Source: Apophysomyces variabilis
Lineage: Eukaryota > Mucoromycota > Mucoromycetes > Mucorales > Mucoraceae
DNA: 64,000 nucleotides
Direction of reading: 5' to 3'
NCBI GenBank assembly: GCA_002749535.1
Contig: MZZL01000405.1
Location: 124,001-188,000 of the forward strand
A program made the position numbers and the translations under genes. The notes below the pieces were generated by a model, which was not told the DNA's origin, made no database searches, and worked only from the letters and a program-made list of their open reading frames with translations. Below, piece by piece: positions 23,563-36,886 of the stretch. The stretch's first letter is position 1. Every line of letters starts with the position of its first letter.

Positions 23563-24566
23563 ATGCCCGGAAACACTGTACTTCGTCTTGCCCTCTTAGT
23601 GTGTGATACGCCTGCGGAAAACATACAAAAGAAATATGGTGCTTACCCAGAACTATACACCAAAGCCTTCCAAGACGCATGTCCAAGCAGCTTAAAGGTT
23701 GAATGGGAATACTTTGATGTGACAAAGCAAGAGTATCCTGATCTTCCGGATATTGTTGAAGGAAAATACGACGGACTTGTGCTTACCGGTTCCAAAGCAT
23801 CAGCTTACGAGGAAGAACCATGGATTTTGAAACTGATCGAGTTCGTGAAGACGGTGAGGGCTGCTCCTCGCGTGAAGTTGGTTGGCATCTGTTTTGGGCA
23901 CCAAATCATCTCAATAGCTTCTGGAGGACGATGTGTCAAAAATGCCAATGGCTGGGAGGTGAGAAACATCCGTCGCTTCTTTTTCGATAAAGAAAACTGT
24001 GGTGCAATGTCTAAACTTTCTCTTGTGGGAATATTCGGATAGTTTGGCTACACAGACGTTCAATTGACAGACCTAGGCAAACAGTTTTACAAAACCAGCA
24101 AATCTTCTATTGTAAGTATATTGCTAAACAATCCGTGAAGCTCTGTCAACAGATTTTTTCTGTATTCACCAATGGATAAATCCAGGGTCTTCATCAAGTA
24201 CATCAGGATCACGTGCCTGATCTACCTCCAAACTTCCATAGTCTAGCCACTACTGCTCCCCACACACCCATTCATTCCCTTGTCTCCGATGATAATCGTT
24301 GCTTGACACTCCAAGGCCATCCCGAGTTCTCCCGCGAACTCACCAGAGAATTGCTAGAAATGCGACGTGATAGCGGCGTTGTACCACGAGAGTATGCCGA
24401 CGCCCAATTAGCCATTCTTGCCAAAGAAAGCGTTGTTGCTGATAACAACTGGACGCTAGTCAAGATTTTTGAGTTCTTGCAGGGAGATCTCAAGTTGGAG
24501 GATGATAGCGTGACACCAGACACTGGAAACGCACATGGCCCCAACGTGAAGATCGGATACGATTAG
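23563..24566 (+). CDS. Class I glutamine amidotransferase-like protein
   Basis: Stand-alone GATase1-fold protein of the kind related to yeast YLR126C and plant gamma-glutamyl peptidases. Three exons (23563-23958, 24043-24111, 24186-24566) give 281 residues. The nucleophile elbow GICFGHQ places the catalytic Cys at residue 110; the oxyanion strand is LVLTGSKASAYEEEPW; the His-x-Glu pair is in LQGHPEF. All three catalytic residues are therefore present and the protein should be an active hydrolase. The natural substrate is not determined; gamma-glutamyl peptides such as glutathione derivatives are one possibility from relatives. A TATA box lies 61 bases upstream of the chosen ATG, which supports this start over the in-frame upstream frame. 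Confidence 0.9.
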
Positions 24567-26596
24567 CAACATTGATGAGCGACTTCATCAGTTTACCCAT
24601 TCGCATCTGAACAAACGGGCAACCTTTTTTTTTAACTAGCCGTATGACATATCTATGTAATAAACACTTGGAAACTGACTTAAATCTATATGGAAAAGCA
24701 CATTGCCGTGTGCATTATTCGATTTGCATAGTTTAAGAGATTCTGTACCTTGCCCTGATCTTTTTCCAAACGATAGTCATAACCGCAAAGCAAGAATCCA
24801 GATCATGTGTATTTACATGCTTTTCCCCTGCTAAGTCACTGTATGTTTGAATGCCTGGACAATCCACGGGAACCCTAAGCTCTGCAAAGGTACGGTAGTC
24901 CACATCATCAAGCAGTGAGAGAGAGGTGCTTACGAAAACTCGAGCAAACTGTAGGATCTCACAGAAATTAGCATTCCCATAAAGATGTTTCCTAACTATG
25001 TTAAACTATTCGCAAAGTATGCGCGCTACTTGCGCAATTGACATATCCTAAAATTGTACAAAGTACATTTTATAAGCTATCTTTTCAACATATACATGGC
25101 TTGTGTAGATATTGATAACAGGATCGCTGGAAAGGGGCCAAAAAATACTTTTTGCAAACCATATTTATCCACGACACATAGTGGGGATCATTGTACAGCC
25201 CGGTTTACATATTACCGGCGTTATAGTTGACTTTTCGCGCACCCATGATGGATTCCTATAGACACACCAAACAATGGAGTGCCACGTATGTGACTATCTC
25301 CGACAAGAAAACGGTTGCATTTTTTCTTCTTGCACCTTCAAGGCAACGCGGTGGAATATTTGAGTGCCAGCAGCAATCTGGCGGCAAGCATCCCAGCAGC
25401 AAGACCACTGCACTGATGCTGCCAGATTCCACTTACCATTGGGTGCGATGCAACCCACTGGGAGACGTTTTGCCAAGGAAAGAAAACACCAGATTCACGA
25501 AAAGCTACCCGGTCCGTTGATGGCGCCCGATTACGAATTAAAGACTGTCGCCCATGCTGCAAGACAAGCCAAGAAAAGCCTTGGCTTTCAGGAAGGCACG
25601 AAGGCTAACCAGAAGGTTGGCGTGAAGAGTTTGAAACGCTTCGTTGTGGTCTTCAAGATGAAAAAGCAAGTTTGCTCTGCGCGTCTTTGATCTGCGCGCG
25701 TGCTGCTTTACACGTTTTCCTTCCCTACCTTTATACATTAGAAAACACGTATATTGAAAAGTTGAACGACCGTGTCCATCACGTTAAAAGATGAGCCAGG
25801 GGAAGTTGATGAGGATATTTATCCAGTGTACGTCGGGTGGCAGCACTTTTTATAAACGCCCTCTTAAGAAAACGTCGCAATTCACAGCGCTAAGATTCAG
25901 TCATTTGGCGAAAAGAGAAAAAGGTAACAAGCATTGAATCATCGCGTCCCTTGATTGCATTGGTTTTCTATAACAGTCCATTCAAAGCTTTTTATTGTCC
26001 TTGGCTGGAATGATGGATATTATTGCTTTGCTGGCGACCTTATGTCTGAAGCGATCTAATGAACATCTATCTTATCTTCTGACTACTGGACCTCCATTTT
26101 TGTTCAAATTGGATACCAAAGCAATGGTAGAATTTCATATACGTACAAATAATAACGAGCAACACCAAAATGATATGAGGACCATTATAAACACACAGAC
26201 ATAAAGGGGGGTTATTGAAGGTGATGACACTCCATTATCCTATTGTCCCGATTAGGCGTCAAGCTCGGCTGTTCTACTCTACCAAGCGGGATATGGAAGA
26301 TGGTATACCAGTACATAATAACCGACTCATGAAGAAATAACAAAATAAAGACACTGACTAACCCATGTGAATTTCAAATGATGGAATTGAAATAAGAACC
26401 ATTGGGATGGGGACAGACACTGTATGAGCAAGACGCGATAAGGAAAGCACGGCGAACAAACGCTGATTTCTTTTAGTTGTACTCCAAGTCACTGAATGTG
26501 ATAATTTTGGGGCCAAAGCGTACCAAGGTTCGTGGTTCAGCGTCCGCTTTTTCCTTTCTGCCCCGCGTTCAAACTTTCAAGAAAAAGGAAGATCCC
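24567..26596. other. Intergenic, nothing recognised
   Basis: A 108-residue frame at 25364-25690 and its minus-strand shadows have no family resemblance. A short stem TCCCG/CGGGA lies near 26248-26290 but does not form a tRNA. The true 5' end of the KPWE gene may begin in the last 150 bases. Confidence 0.45.
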
Positions 26597-27769
<1,173 letters not shown>

Positions 27770-27984
27770 AACGTAAATAAAAAGGCGAGAAATCTTATTT
27801 ATTTCTACACAATAGCCTTTTTCTTTTTCTTTTTCTTTTTCTGGGTTGCAGAAAGAAAAAAAAAGTTCTGGTTTATTTCGGTATATAGAAAATTATGTAT
27901 TACCTCTTTGATACACTATTTCTGAGTTTACAAGGGCGAGGAGGGGTTATACAGAAGGAATCGGGAAAGGATTAGAGAATAAAT

Positions 27985-28425
27985 TTACAAGGCCATTTCA
28001 TGAAAGCAAGTGTTAGCTTCAGGAGTGACGGGTACTGAGAGAGAATATTTTGTTTTGACGGGTGCTTTGTAAGGCAGCTGGTGTAGTGATAATGGAGGAG
28101 GTAATTTCTTCTTACGTTTCGATGCGGATAACGGCTGCTGTTGCGCTGCTTGTTGTTGTGCTGGTTGTTGTAATTGGAGTTGTTGTTGCCAACCCCACAA
28201 GCTACGTCCCAAGCGATGCAAAAAAATGTTTAAGAGCCAATTTGTTGAATCTAGGGTCAAACTGGAGACTACTTCCAAGGTCAGCAAGGTCAGTCGGAGA
28301 AAAATAAAGGACGAAGTCAAGGTGCTTGTAACCACTGCTAATAATGCCAATGTCGAGACTACCAGAAGAATGATCGGAGTAAAGACAATACATAGAAGAG
28401 TGTATGGTAAAGAAGTAATTGACAT
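27985..28425 (-). CDS. Hypothetical small membrane protein, Gln-rich
   Basis: Single-exon frame of 146 residues. Residues about 8-32 are strongly hydrophobic (LLCIVFTPIILLVVSTLALLA) and a second hydrophobic stretch follows (about 39-56), predicting one or two membrane spans. A QQ-rich tract then joins a basic patch (SKRKKK) and a Pro/Ser tail. No family recognised. The hydrophobic N-terminus, low-complexity cytosolic tail and clean ATG support a real gene. A spliced version with the flanking sequence is possible. The 3' end is convergent with the KPWE gene, about 215 bases apart. Confidence 0.5.
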   Translation of the reverse strand: MSITSLPYTLLCIVFTPIILLVVSTLALLAVVTSTLTSSFIFLRLTLLTLEVVSSLTLDSTNWLLNIFLHRLGRSLWGWQQQLQLQQPAQQQAAQQQPLSASKRKKKLPPPLSLHQLPYKAPVKTKYSLSVPVTPEANTCFHEMAL

Positions 28426-29162
28426 GATGCAAGAAAAAGCCTAAATAAAAACACAAAGACACACAGTGGAAAAAAGACGTTGAAAAAAAGGTAGTAGGAA
28501 AGAAAGGGAAGTTAGAAAAAAAAAGAACGTTGAACCAAACAAATCAGCGATCCTTTTTTACTTGTGTATTTTAAGCAGTGCTGGATTTGGGTCATCACAT
28601 GCTTGCCTATGGTTTAGGCATTGCAAAGGCTGGGGTTCAGATCAGGCTCACTCTCTCTCTGTCTGCCTGTCGGTCTTGTCTCCCACTTCACTCTCTTATT
28701 ACTCCGTCTCCGCCAAAAAAAAAAGAGTGTGGGGTAAAACCAGACACATCTTACCTCTTTTAGGCTGTATCGCGAGTCAGTCAGCAGACGCTCCTTAAAC
28801 TGACTTTTATGTTATCTCCAATCAGAATCAAAAATATCATTAAGTTGATACACCATACATTATCCATGGCTCAATATTTAACCCCAACCTGATACCTTTT
28901 TTCCCTTCCATGTGACGCCAATTCTCCCGCCCCGATGCAGACCCTTCGACGGGGGCCAAAAAGGGGAGAGGAGCCCAGTCCATTTGTCAAGGACCAAAAA
29001 TTATAATGAGATCTTTAGCACATTGATTGGGCTTCAAATACATTTACTTAATTTCTCTGATCCGAAAAATAGAAACCAAGTACAGATCAGACAATCGTCG
29101 ATGAAACCAAATAGCTACCTATCATAAGCACGTGGTTCTAGTCACAAGGAATTACTACGGAT
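28426..29162. other. Intergenic with simple-sequence tracts
   Basis: Contains CT-rich simple sequence near 28645-28720 and poly-A stretches. No gene recognised; marks the left edge of the repeat island. Confidence 0.45.
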
Positions 29163-29312
29163 ACTCCAACGGGACACTCCAGTCCACCAAAATTCGAGCG
29201 CCCTTTGAAACAGATATGACGGGAATTTCTATAAAGAGGTAGAGTATAGTACGAAAATAGCGGGAATGCTAAAGACTGGAGTGTCCCGAAGCAGAGTGTC
29301 CCATAGTGGAGT
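29163..29312. repeat. Short inverted-repeat (MITE-like) element
   Basis: A perfect 13-base inverted repeat, GGGACACTCCAGT at 29171-29183 and ACTGGAGTGTCCC at 29275-29287, flanks about 90 bases. Outer half-matches ACTCC (29163) and GGAGT (29308) extend the symmetry, and AGTGTCCC is repeated again at 29294-29301. No coding capacity. Size and ends suit a non-autonomous DNA transposon, but no clear target-site duplication was identified. Confidence 0.55.
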
Positions 29313-29895
29313 TTCTAATAAGCGCGTCTGCCTCCATTGTCTGTAGGCATATTGCAATCAATATGGAACTGTAGAAGATGTCATAATCGAATGACAAATC
29401 AATAAGAATCATATATAAGAAGTGACTCATAGAAGTTAAAACGTCTATTTATATTCTTCAGTTTTCCACTCTTTTTACGTTCTTTAAATACAACTTACGA
29501 TTCGAAGAAGGAAGTTTTGGATATCGCTCAAGCCAAAGCTAAAGTCTAAAAATTTGCTGTTGGTACGAAACATAGTAACAATAGACATGTCTATATCCTA
29601 GCGTCAATGGGGGCAGTTACCGAAACACACATGGATTGTCTAGTGGGGATCGTCAGCGCGCGAAAATGACAAGAATAAACAGACTGTGGATGGTTTCTAC
29701 GCGCTTCTGTGAAAACTGAAACTAAAAAGTTGACAATTCTCCATGTTTCAACTTTAAGCGAGCACTATCATCCGCTCGATGCTGATCCCAGCACCGCAAG
29801 CCAGCAATTAAGTCTAATAAGCGCAAAATATCCTTGGCGAGCAATAGAAACAAGTCGACAAAAATATAGAAAGAAATGAGGGATGATGCTGGACA

Positions 29896-30552
29896 ACATA
29901 TAGTTCACAAGAAAAGATTTGTACAATCTTACGCAATTGCTACGTGATCAGGGTAAAAGCGATTTCATTGATCTTATGGAATATTTGCAAGCTAGAAAGT
30001 ACTAAATTGCAACAAAGATCAACGATAACAAGCAGCTGGATATGCTTTTCTTCAGCCATGAGGCAGCAATCCAGAAAGCTAGTGCATCTCCTGAAGTTGT
30101 TGTGATTGACGCAACATATAGCACGAATGTTAACAAACTGCCACTGGTCAATATTGTTTGTGTTAGCAACCTCGGAAATACTCAGTTGCGTAATTTCTTG
30201 ATCGGATCGCATTTGTCGTTAACAAAAAGCGCGAAACGTATGAATGGCTTCTGTCAACCATGCGATCTCTTATCTGGCCCCAAGGTCAGGTTGGATTATT
30301 TATTACTGACAACGACAAGGCTTTAGTTGGAGCTGTCGAAAGGATATTCCCACAGTCAGTACATAATCTTTGCGGCTTGCCTATTTCACAGCACTTAAAA
30401 CCAAAGATGGGAGGCTGTCTCGAGAAAACGCCGAGGTCGAAAAAGTTGGTCCGAACGCTCGTTTACAACCGCAACAGGGCAGCTTTTGATGAGGCTGAGG
30501 CTAAATATCGTGAATTACCCGGGAAAAGCCGCAAGTGCCTATGCGAACAGTA
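29896..30552 (+). pseudogene. Decayed MULE (Mutator-like) transposase core
   Basis: Reading from 29896 gives the MULE/FAR1-type pattern: FTRKDLYNLTQLLRD, then MLFFSHEAAIQKA, VVVIDATYSTN, LPLVNIV and later FITDNDKALVGAVERIFP..VHNLC. The first two acidic catalytic positions (D in DATY, D in TDND) are still present. The frame is broken by stops at 29901-29903 (TAG) and 30003-30005 (TAA) and by a single-base frameshift near 30210, where ..LIGS changes frame into FVVNKKRETYEWLL. The frame ends at 30552 without the later glutamate and zinc-finger region. It is a dead, truncated copy. No terminal inverted repeats were found around it. Confidence 0.8.
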
Positions 30553-31370
30553 AAACTAAAAAGAAAAACAATTGCAAACGAATCACAAAAGGAGCTAGAC
30601 GGAGAAGACGAAAACAAGACGAAGAAAGGAGCAGAAAAGGCAGCTGCTGATAGGGTGAAGACAAGAATCCTTGACTATTGTGATTAGTAAGTTTAAATCT
30701 TATAACTAGCGTAATCAATGTTATTAGACGACTGTAGGTTGAAAGTTTCCATTCGATCGTAATAATGTAGCAACATATTAGATATATAGAATGGAGAGGT
30801 TACCATTGTGCCAACCATTGGAAGCAATAACAAGCGAAACTGAGCTGTGGACCGCGTACGCTGATCCGGTGCTGGACTCCCTTTCGAGCAGTCCGGAAAA
30901 ATAAATCCATCTAAGATGATAAATTAATCGTTTTTGTTAGAAAGTTCACCATTGTTAATTATTTTTATTAGGACGAACAAAAAGTATACCGATGAAGGGA
31001 TTGAAGGACCTGATGGCGTTATTCTCATATCTGACATGATTACATCACTATATTCAGTGGATAAAACATCAGGTGTAGACTGTCAATGAACATATCGGCT
31101 ATAATGACTGTATGGATCAGGTTACACTAACATCATATTCTATTCATCTGTTGTTGGGACCCTAGCGGACACAGAATATCAAAAGACAGAAGATTAACAA
31201 AAGATATTAGTAACTACCCCAACCCGCTTTTACCCTCACACGTTTCTAAAAATATTTAAAGAGAACAACCATTCGTGAAATAAAAAGGATCTTTTTCAGT
31301 CTCGTTTATTCTTAGCATTCTGTTATTTCGTTTTATACGTCAGTTATATCGTTCTTGATCCAGTTGCGAT

Positions 31371-31546
31371 GTGGGTCGCAGTTATCGGCATGGTGAAGTA
31401 AAAATCGCTGAACCAACGGACAATACGTACGTGCTTGGTTGGGATCTATGTCGTTTGGCCCTCTTCAATAAGTGCCTCATCAATCATACCAGGACGAAGG
31501 CTGCCTTTGCATTTCAAGTCAAAGATAACGCGAGATTTCAGCCATA
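31371..31546 (+). pseudogene. Fragment resembling a Mucoromycete repeat-family protein
   Basis: The frame reads HGEVKIAEPTDNTYV then DLCRLALFNKCLI and AFAFQVKDN before a stop. The order GEVK, a D-L-x-R-L-x-x-F-x-K helix and an x-x-F-Q-V strand resembles a high-copy protein family I recall from Mucorales genomes. This is pattern memory, not a search. Further stops follow at once, so it is a relic. Confidence 0.35.
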
Positions 31547-31950
31547 AAAGGCGTTATTTAACTTGACGGAGAAAAGGACATAGCATTACAATTTCTATCA
31601 CAGAACTTGCATTCGCTGGTCTGTCTACTATGTGTGAAATCATGGATATCCAGATTCCAAAGTCATTCAATCAGCTTGACACAAATGGTTACGCGTAGAT
31701 CTCTCCGACGGTTATTGCAGGTGGCACATGTATCCGAGAAGTTGACGAAGCAGAAGCAGGAAGTAGAAGAGGCGTTTTTAAGTACGAAGCAGTCTGGCCC
31801 AAGTTTTACCCAGCTTGAGGAACTCGTATCCGAAAAACGGGACAGAAATTACCTTGCACGCTGCGCTTCTAGTGGATGAATGAATTTTTACAGACGGGAT
31901 AACTTTAAGCAATCTCTCAAGAAATTAACACACATTGTGTATATTTGAGC

Positions 31951-32045
31951 GGTTAGTCCGTAGGGCTAACCGAATCAGAAGCATAGAGGGTGCTGTAATC
32001 ATCTCATGAGCACCCTATGGGTTCCGATTCGAGTCCGTAGGACTC
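31951..32045. other. Three consecutive stem-loops
   Basis: Hairpin 1 is GGTTAGTCC / GGGCTAACC with a GTA loop (31951-31971, one G-T pair). Hairpin 2 is nested: GAATC (31972-31976) with GATTC (32026-32030), enclosing CATA..GGGTGCT with AGCACCC-TATG (31982-32019). Hairpin 3 is GAGTCC-GTA-GGACTC (32031-32045). The three abut without spacing. GAGCGGTTAG (starting about 31947) and GATTCGAGTCC resemble the A and B box words of tRNA-Ser/Leu genes, but no acceptor stem closes. It may be a tRNA-derived or structured RNA element, or ends of a mobile element. Confidence 0.5.
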
Positions 32046-32845
32046 ACCCAGTTATCCAAGACTTGTCGTCGGACAATTGACAATTATCATTGCGTTTGCA
32101 TACACCAACGCATTTCTTGAAGATATCCTCGGCAGTTTCCTGTTGTCCAAACTTGAAATCTTATTAATGGCTTACAAATTTGAGAGTTGCAATAGATCTT
32201 CATGACTTCACGAATAGCTACAACGCAAAAAGAACACTATGTTGGATTCACTTCACTAAAAGCTTATATTCATGATTGTATATCAAGCAACAAAACGCTT
32301 AGCGTATGTGATATTCATTAGCAACAACCAAAGTCTGGTGGAGAACGGAAAATGTAACGTTCGCGGTGTTTGGGCAAATGGATCAGCGCGTCAAAGCTCT
32401 TGATAACCGTTTAATCATATCCTATGATCCGAAGAAGGTATTGGAATTATGGACAATGACGTTGTTAAATCGGCAATTTTAGATTGAAGACTTTAAAAAG
32501 CTGTATTTTCGTTTTCACACGGCCACCGCTGATGAAGAAAGATTTCAAACTGATACAAGTTCCTCGAAGTAGTTTTTTTAAAAAGGTTCATAAGATTGCC
32601 TACCAGCAGGTAAGAAGCATCGCTTCTTTGGCCGTTATTAAATTAACTCTTAGCACTATGCCCAGCCCTACCGAGAGCAACTTCAAGAGCTGGCGAGTAC
32701 ACTCCAAAAAGGAGACACAGTTAATGGCCTTTTGACGTACAATATTGATATGCTCGGAAAAACGACCTAAAAAGGTATCAGATATCCTGTCTTCAGTAGG
32801 ATAATGTGAGTGATATTATGGTCCGATGCTAATTTCTTTTAAGTT

Positions 32846-33868
32846 TTGGGGCTAGAGGTCATTGATACAACTAACCAAAGCAGAACACCCAAAGTATTGG
32901 TCGCCATAACGTTATTTTATGCGACATTGTGGAAGCGGTTGCAAGTGATTGCTCTACAAGAGGATATTCATTGTTTAGATGGCAATGTAGAAGAGATCGT
33001 CACAGAAATCGAAAATGTAGCAAGCTGTAAAAATACATTGGAGGACATTGGCGCGAAGATCGCCGTTCTAAAACTGCAGTATTTACGGGATGGTCATTGT
33101 TTACCGTTTGAAGAGAAACAAATTTTTTATACATATACGTACTTATAAGTGATTTATTAGTGAGAAGGTTTGTTTAATTTTAGTTTTCTTTATAGAATCT
33201 CATTTATTGCAAGCATTCAAGCAGCAAAGCTTCAAATACATAGTGAACTGGACACCTTACACGTGGTTGCAAACGTATTTCATATGCTATTTGGTGGGAG
33301 TAAACTTATAGTGCAGATGTAAGCGCCGATTATCAATGCTAATGAAATAACTTATTATGATCCCATTGCAGCGGCGAGAAAACATGCAGCGCATCGAAGG
33401 AAGACAGGCTCTTCAATGAAGAGAGCAATAGTGGCAGAAAAAAGAAATACCATGGGTCGAAGGATCGATCTTCAAATATTAGGGGCATTGCTTGACAGGA
33501 AGACAGCTAAATGGAAGGCAGTTGATCTAACCAATCAAGAAGCAAAAGCCACAGATTGCAGCATCACCTCTCTGCTCAAGCAAAGAAATAAAAACGTCCG
33601 CACCGTGGCTAATGGACTTGGTCGGAAGGAGACACTAAAGATTGTTTGTTGCAAACATGAAATATTTGTAATAGGACTTCAAGGTCAACTGTACACAATA
33701 GTCCCTCCATCTGACATAATTCCTGAGGAAAGCATATCTGAAATTACTGTCGTTGCTTATCTGACAACAGAGACCATACAGCTTCCCTGTGATCTACGCA
33801 CGCTTGCCGATTTCCGGCGCTCACTTGCTGCGTTAATTCGTTTGAAGGTAACATTTAATGGTCTGTAA
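32846..33868 (+). pseudogene. Repeat-family gene remnant with PD-(D/E)XK-like signature
   Basis: The clearest part (33416-33868) contains GRRIDLQI, then 25 or so residues later TNQEAK, and QRNKNVRTVANGL, a hydrophobic IFVIGLQGQLYTIV strand and LADFRRSLAALIRLK at the end. A D followed by E-x-K is the core of PD-(D/E)XK nuclease folds; the overall word order resembles a high-copy Mucoromycete family. Upstream, exon-like pieces (GEKTCSASKEDRLFNEE after an acceptor at 33371; a frame 32846-33148) belong in the same direction, but the frame shifts around 33430. The gene therefore looks broken. Nuclease activity is inference from two short motifs only. Confidence 0.4.
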
Positions 33869-36800
33869 GTCCATTTAATATCCGCATAGAATCACCATGT
33901 TGCTATTCTTGAGGAAATCAGAAATAGTCGTAACGAAGGTAAAAGGGCGAATTTCACCCACACACAAATAGAGACCAATCGAACTTCCCTGTATTTTATT
34001 CTCCACGTGTACTATAAACTTGCTTTCTTTGATCGGTTATTGACTTTCATTTCCGATTGAAAGGATGTTGAAATTTAGTTATTCGAAAGAAAACGGTAAC
34101 GATAAAGTTTATACATTAGTCCAGTTATAGATATCAGGTCGTATCTTTTTGCACTATCGTCGGTTCTTAACCTTTCCAAGATCCTACATTGGAATATCCT
34201 AATGCTGTCTTCTTGACTGCCTGTAAGGCACGGCTGCAACCCACCCTCTGCGCTATGCAGTGGCCAGTCCAGTCCCGCCCCAGTGCCCAATAGAACAGCG
34301 TTAATTATACCCGTGGAAGAACGCGAAATTCTATGACTATGTTATGAATGTATTATACTTAGTGCTTACTTTAGTCCCTAGGACTTATAGCTACGCCATG
34401 GATCAGCACTCTAGTGAACGAGGACTTATTAAATATCACTCAGTCAAGGTTAAAGAAATAGTTTATGTGATTCAACATAGCCTCGACTCTGACTCTCCCA
34501 CATACTGTAACAGTACTATGAGTTCACAGCAGGTCCTAATTTGAAAAGGGGCCGTGCCATGGAAAGTTCGAGATAATACTTTGGTTATCCACAGCCCATG
34601 TTATGAATCAGTATCCAAATATATATGGTTTTGCATGCTTATTTGCTCCTATGACGTAAAATAGGATGACAACTTCCCTTTCAACCAAGCAAAAGTCATC
34701 AAAGGTCAAGGCATCATTATTCAAAGCTTTTTCAATAAGACGGTGGGCTCCAGGAGCCCAAGCACGCGGTAGGTCCCATGTTGCTCGAAGTATTTCTTTC
34801 CGAAGGGCAAAGTCAAAAAACTGCAAGCTGTCACTGACATGAGTACTGTGCAACCTAAAAAGCGCAGTAAAAAAAAAAGAAGAAAATAAGACAACCTACG
34901 TCTACTGTGGTTAAGCAGAAAGATACAGCATTCGCTGCTTAGATGATCTATTCGATCGACTGCATCTCAGATTAGCCTCAGCTTCCTACTTTGCTTTCTG
35001 CGGCCGCATCATGTTGAGACGCATTCCGTTCAGATCACCCTTCTTTAATGAACTTTCCCCCATACCAAATACGGGTGAGCCATCGTACATTCCCTTTCTT
35101 TTGCGTGCATTCATTTTTCTCTCGCTTTCTGCTGCGCTTCACTTAAAGTAGCATAGGTATTAAGAGCAAATCATGGTGACTACTTTGGTCATCGTATTCA
35201 GAAGAAGCGTAGTTCGTGTTCTATCGCTGATGATGATGAAAATATGACTGACTTTCCATGTCATTGACAAACTGTCCACAAACATGTACAAAAGAAAAAA
35301 AGAGAGGGAAAATGGCATGTTATGACAACGAGCCCGTTTCTTTCGCTTTGCCCGAAGAGCGGAGATTCTATGCCGGTGTGTTCCTTGCACAAAGCCATCT
35401 TAAGTTTACCCACAGTCGTCGACAGGTTTACCATAGATGGTCTAGCAATATGAATTCACGGGACCATAAACTTTGTACTTGAAAAGAATAGCCGTGGAGA
35501 AAAAGGCCAAAAAAAACCTTAACACAACCAAGGGGATGCAGTGTCTTACACTGTGTTGCGTACGATCGTTTGAAAAGGGGACTGGGACTAAAAAACCCCA
35601 TATTGCATGCTTTCAGTTGATTTCCTTGCCCTTTAAACTGGGCCAATATATAGGTAGAAATGAATGTAAAGGGAGAAGCTACATTGCAAATCATGTCCTA
35701 TGCATGGATTCGATCTGTGTTTTCAAAGCAATGAATGGGTAGATGCACAATTTATATGTAGAAGAAGCTTTAATACCCTAGCATCAAACGAAATCGGTCC
35801 CTGTATGGTATCCGCGCCCTGTTACATCGGGGTGAGTATGGGTTATGATTGGAATTTCCTAGTCCTGCAGGTAATGTAATGCATTATTCCTCTCTTTCTC
35901 TCTCTCGCATTGTGTTTCTTCACGTTTACCCGTTGCATCATACTCTGTTTTGCAGTTGGATTTCTACATTGGCCCATGCAATGCAAGTAGCCCAAGAATA
36001 AAAAAAAAAGGTCATGGATGGTTTTGTGTACAATGCTATGAACCATCATTTCAACTTACCACTTAAGTACATAAGATCAAACAGAAAATATAGGCTTTTC
36101 CTTGTCCCATCATTAAGGATGAATTACAGGAGGTGATGGTTACTATAAATTAAAAACCTTGAGCTTGTCATGGTGCTGACACACAACGATCCGGTGTCAA
36201 GGGAAGAGTAGAGAAAGAAAACTATTAACGGGAATCATCAGCAATCGATCAATGCTAGATTTCCTTTTGTAGGTGAGACGCCCAAAATAAGAAAGTATGT
36301 AAAGTTTGTTAAGAATGCTTTATCACTTTCTTTTTTTCATCCGTCCTCTGGGTATGCCCATCAATCGTCACCTCTTTTCTAATGAGGGATAAGGATTCAC
36401 TTTTACCATAGAACAAGCCACGAGGGAACTTCTAGGATTTGCGTTCGCTACGTTACATAGAGATCGAACTTTGCCGATTTGGAATTCTTGGATGGTGTTT
36501 TCATGATGCTCCGCGAAGAGGAATCAAGAAATTTACCATAAACGGATCAGAAGGGTTTACATAAAAAGATAACAAAAAGGAGGTCGAGCCGACTTGAAGA
36601 TCTGGCGGCTTCTGTGCTCATTTGTGCCTATTTTGTCAAATATACCTTTATATGATAACTTCCCCTTGATACATTCTCCTTCCTCTCCTTATAAAAATTT
36701 GCAGAAATCTATAAAGTCGCCTCTCTCTTTTTTTTTTTTGGATCGTTTGTATGTTTACAGCCCTCTCTTAAATAACAAAACATCTCGCTCTCTGTTTCTC

Positions 36801-36886
36801 TCTTGTACCATTATTCAAACCTTGTACTTGTCTTATTTGTAACATTAGCAAATTCATTTTTGGTATGTCTCACAAAAAAAAGTATT
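33869..36886. other. Intergenic; possible coding relic at 34608-34853
   Basis: A minus-strand frame at 34608-34853 (FFDFALRKEILRATWDLPRAWAPG..) is preceded by a good intron acceptor (TTTTTAG at about 34853-34860), so it may be an exon of an unknown or dead gene. It matches no family I recognise. The rest shows no gene. The palindrome AGTCCCTAGGACT at 34373-34385 echoes the hairpins at 32 kb. Confidence 0.4.

Noticed and set aside
25227..25690. Overlapping plus-strand frames of about 100 residues
   Set aside because: Composition and several overlapping frames on both strands suggest chance openness.
26240..26295. tRNA-like segment with TCCCG/CGGGA stem
   Set aside because: No D, anticodon and T arms can be folded together and no proper box B.
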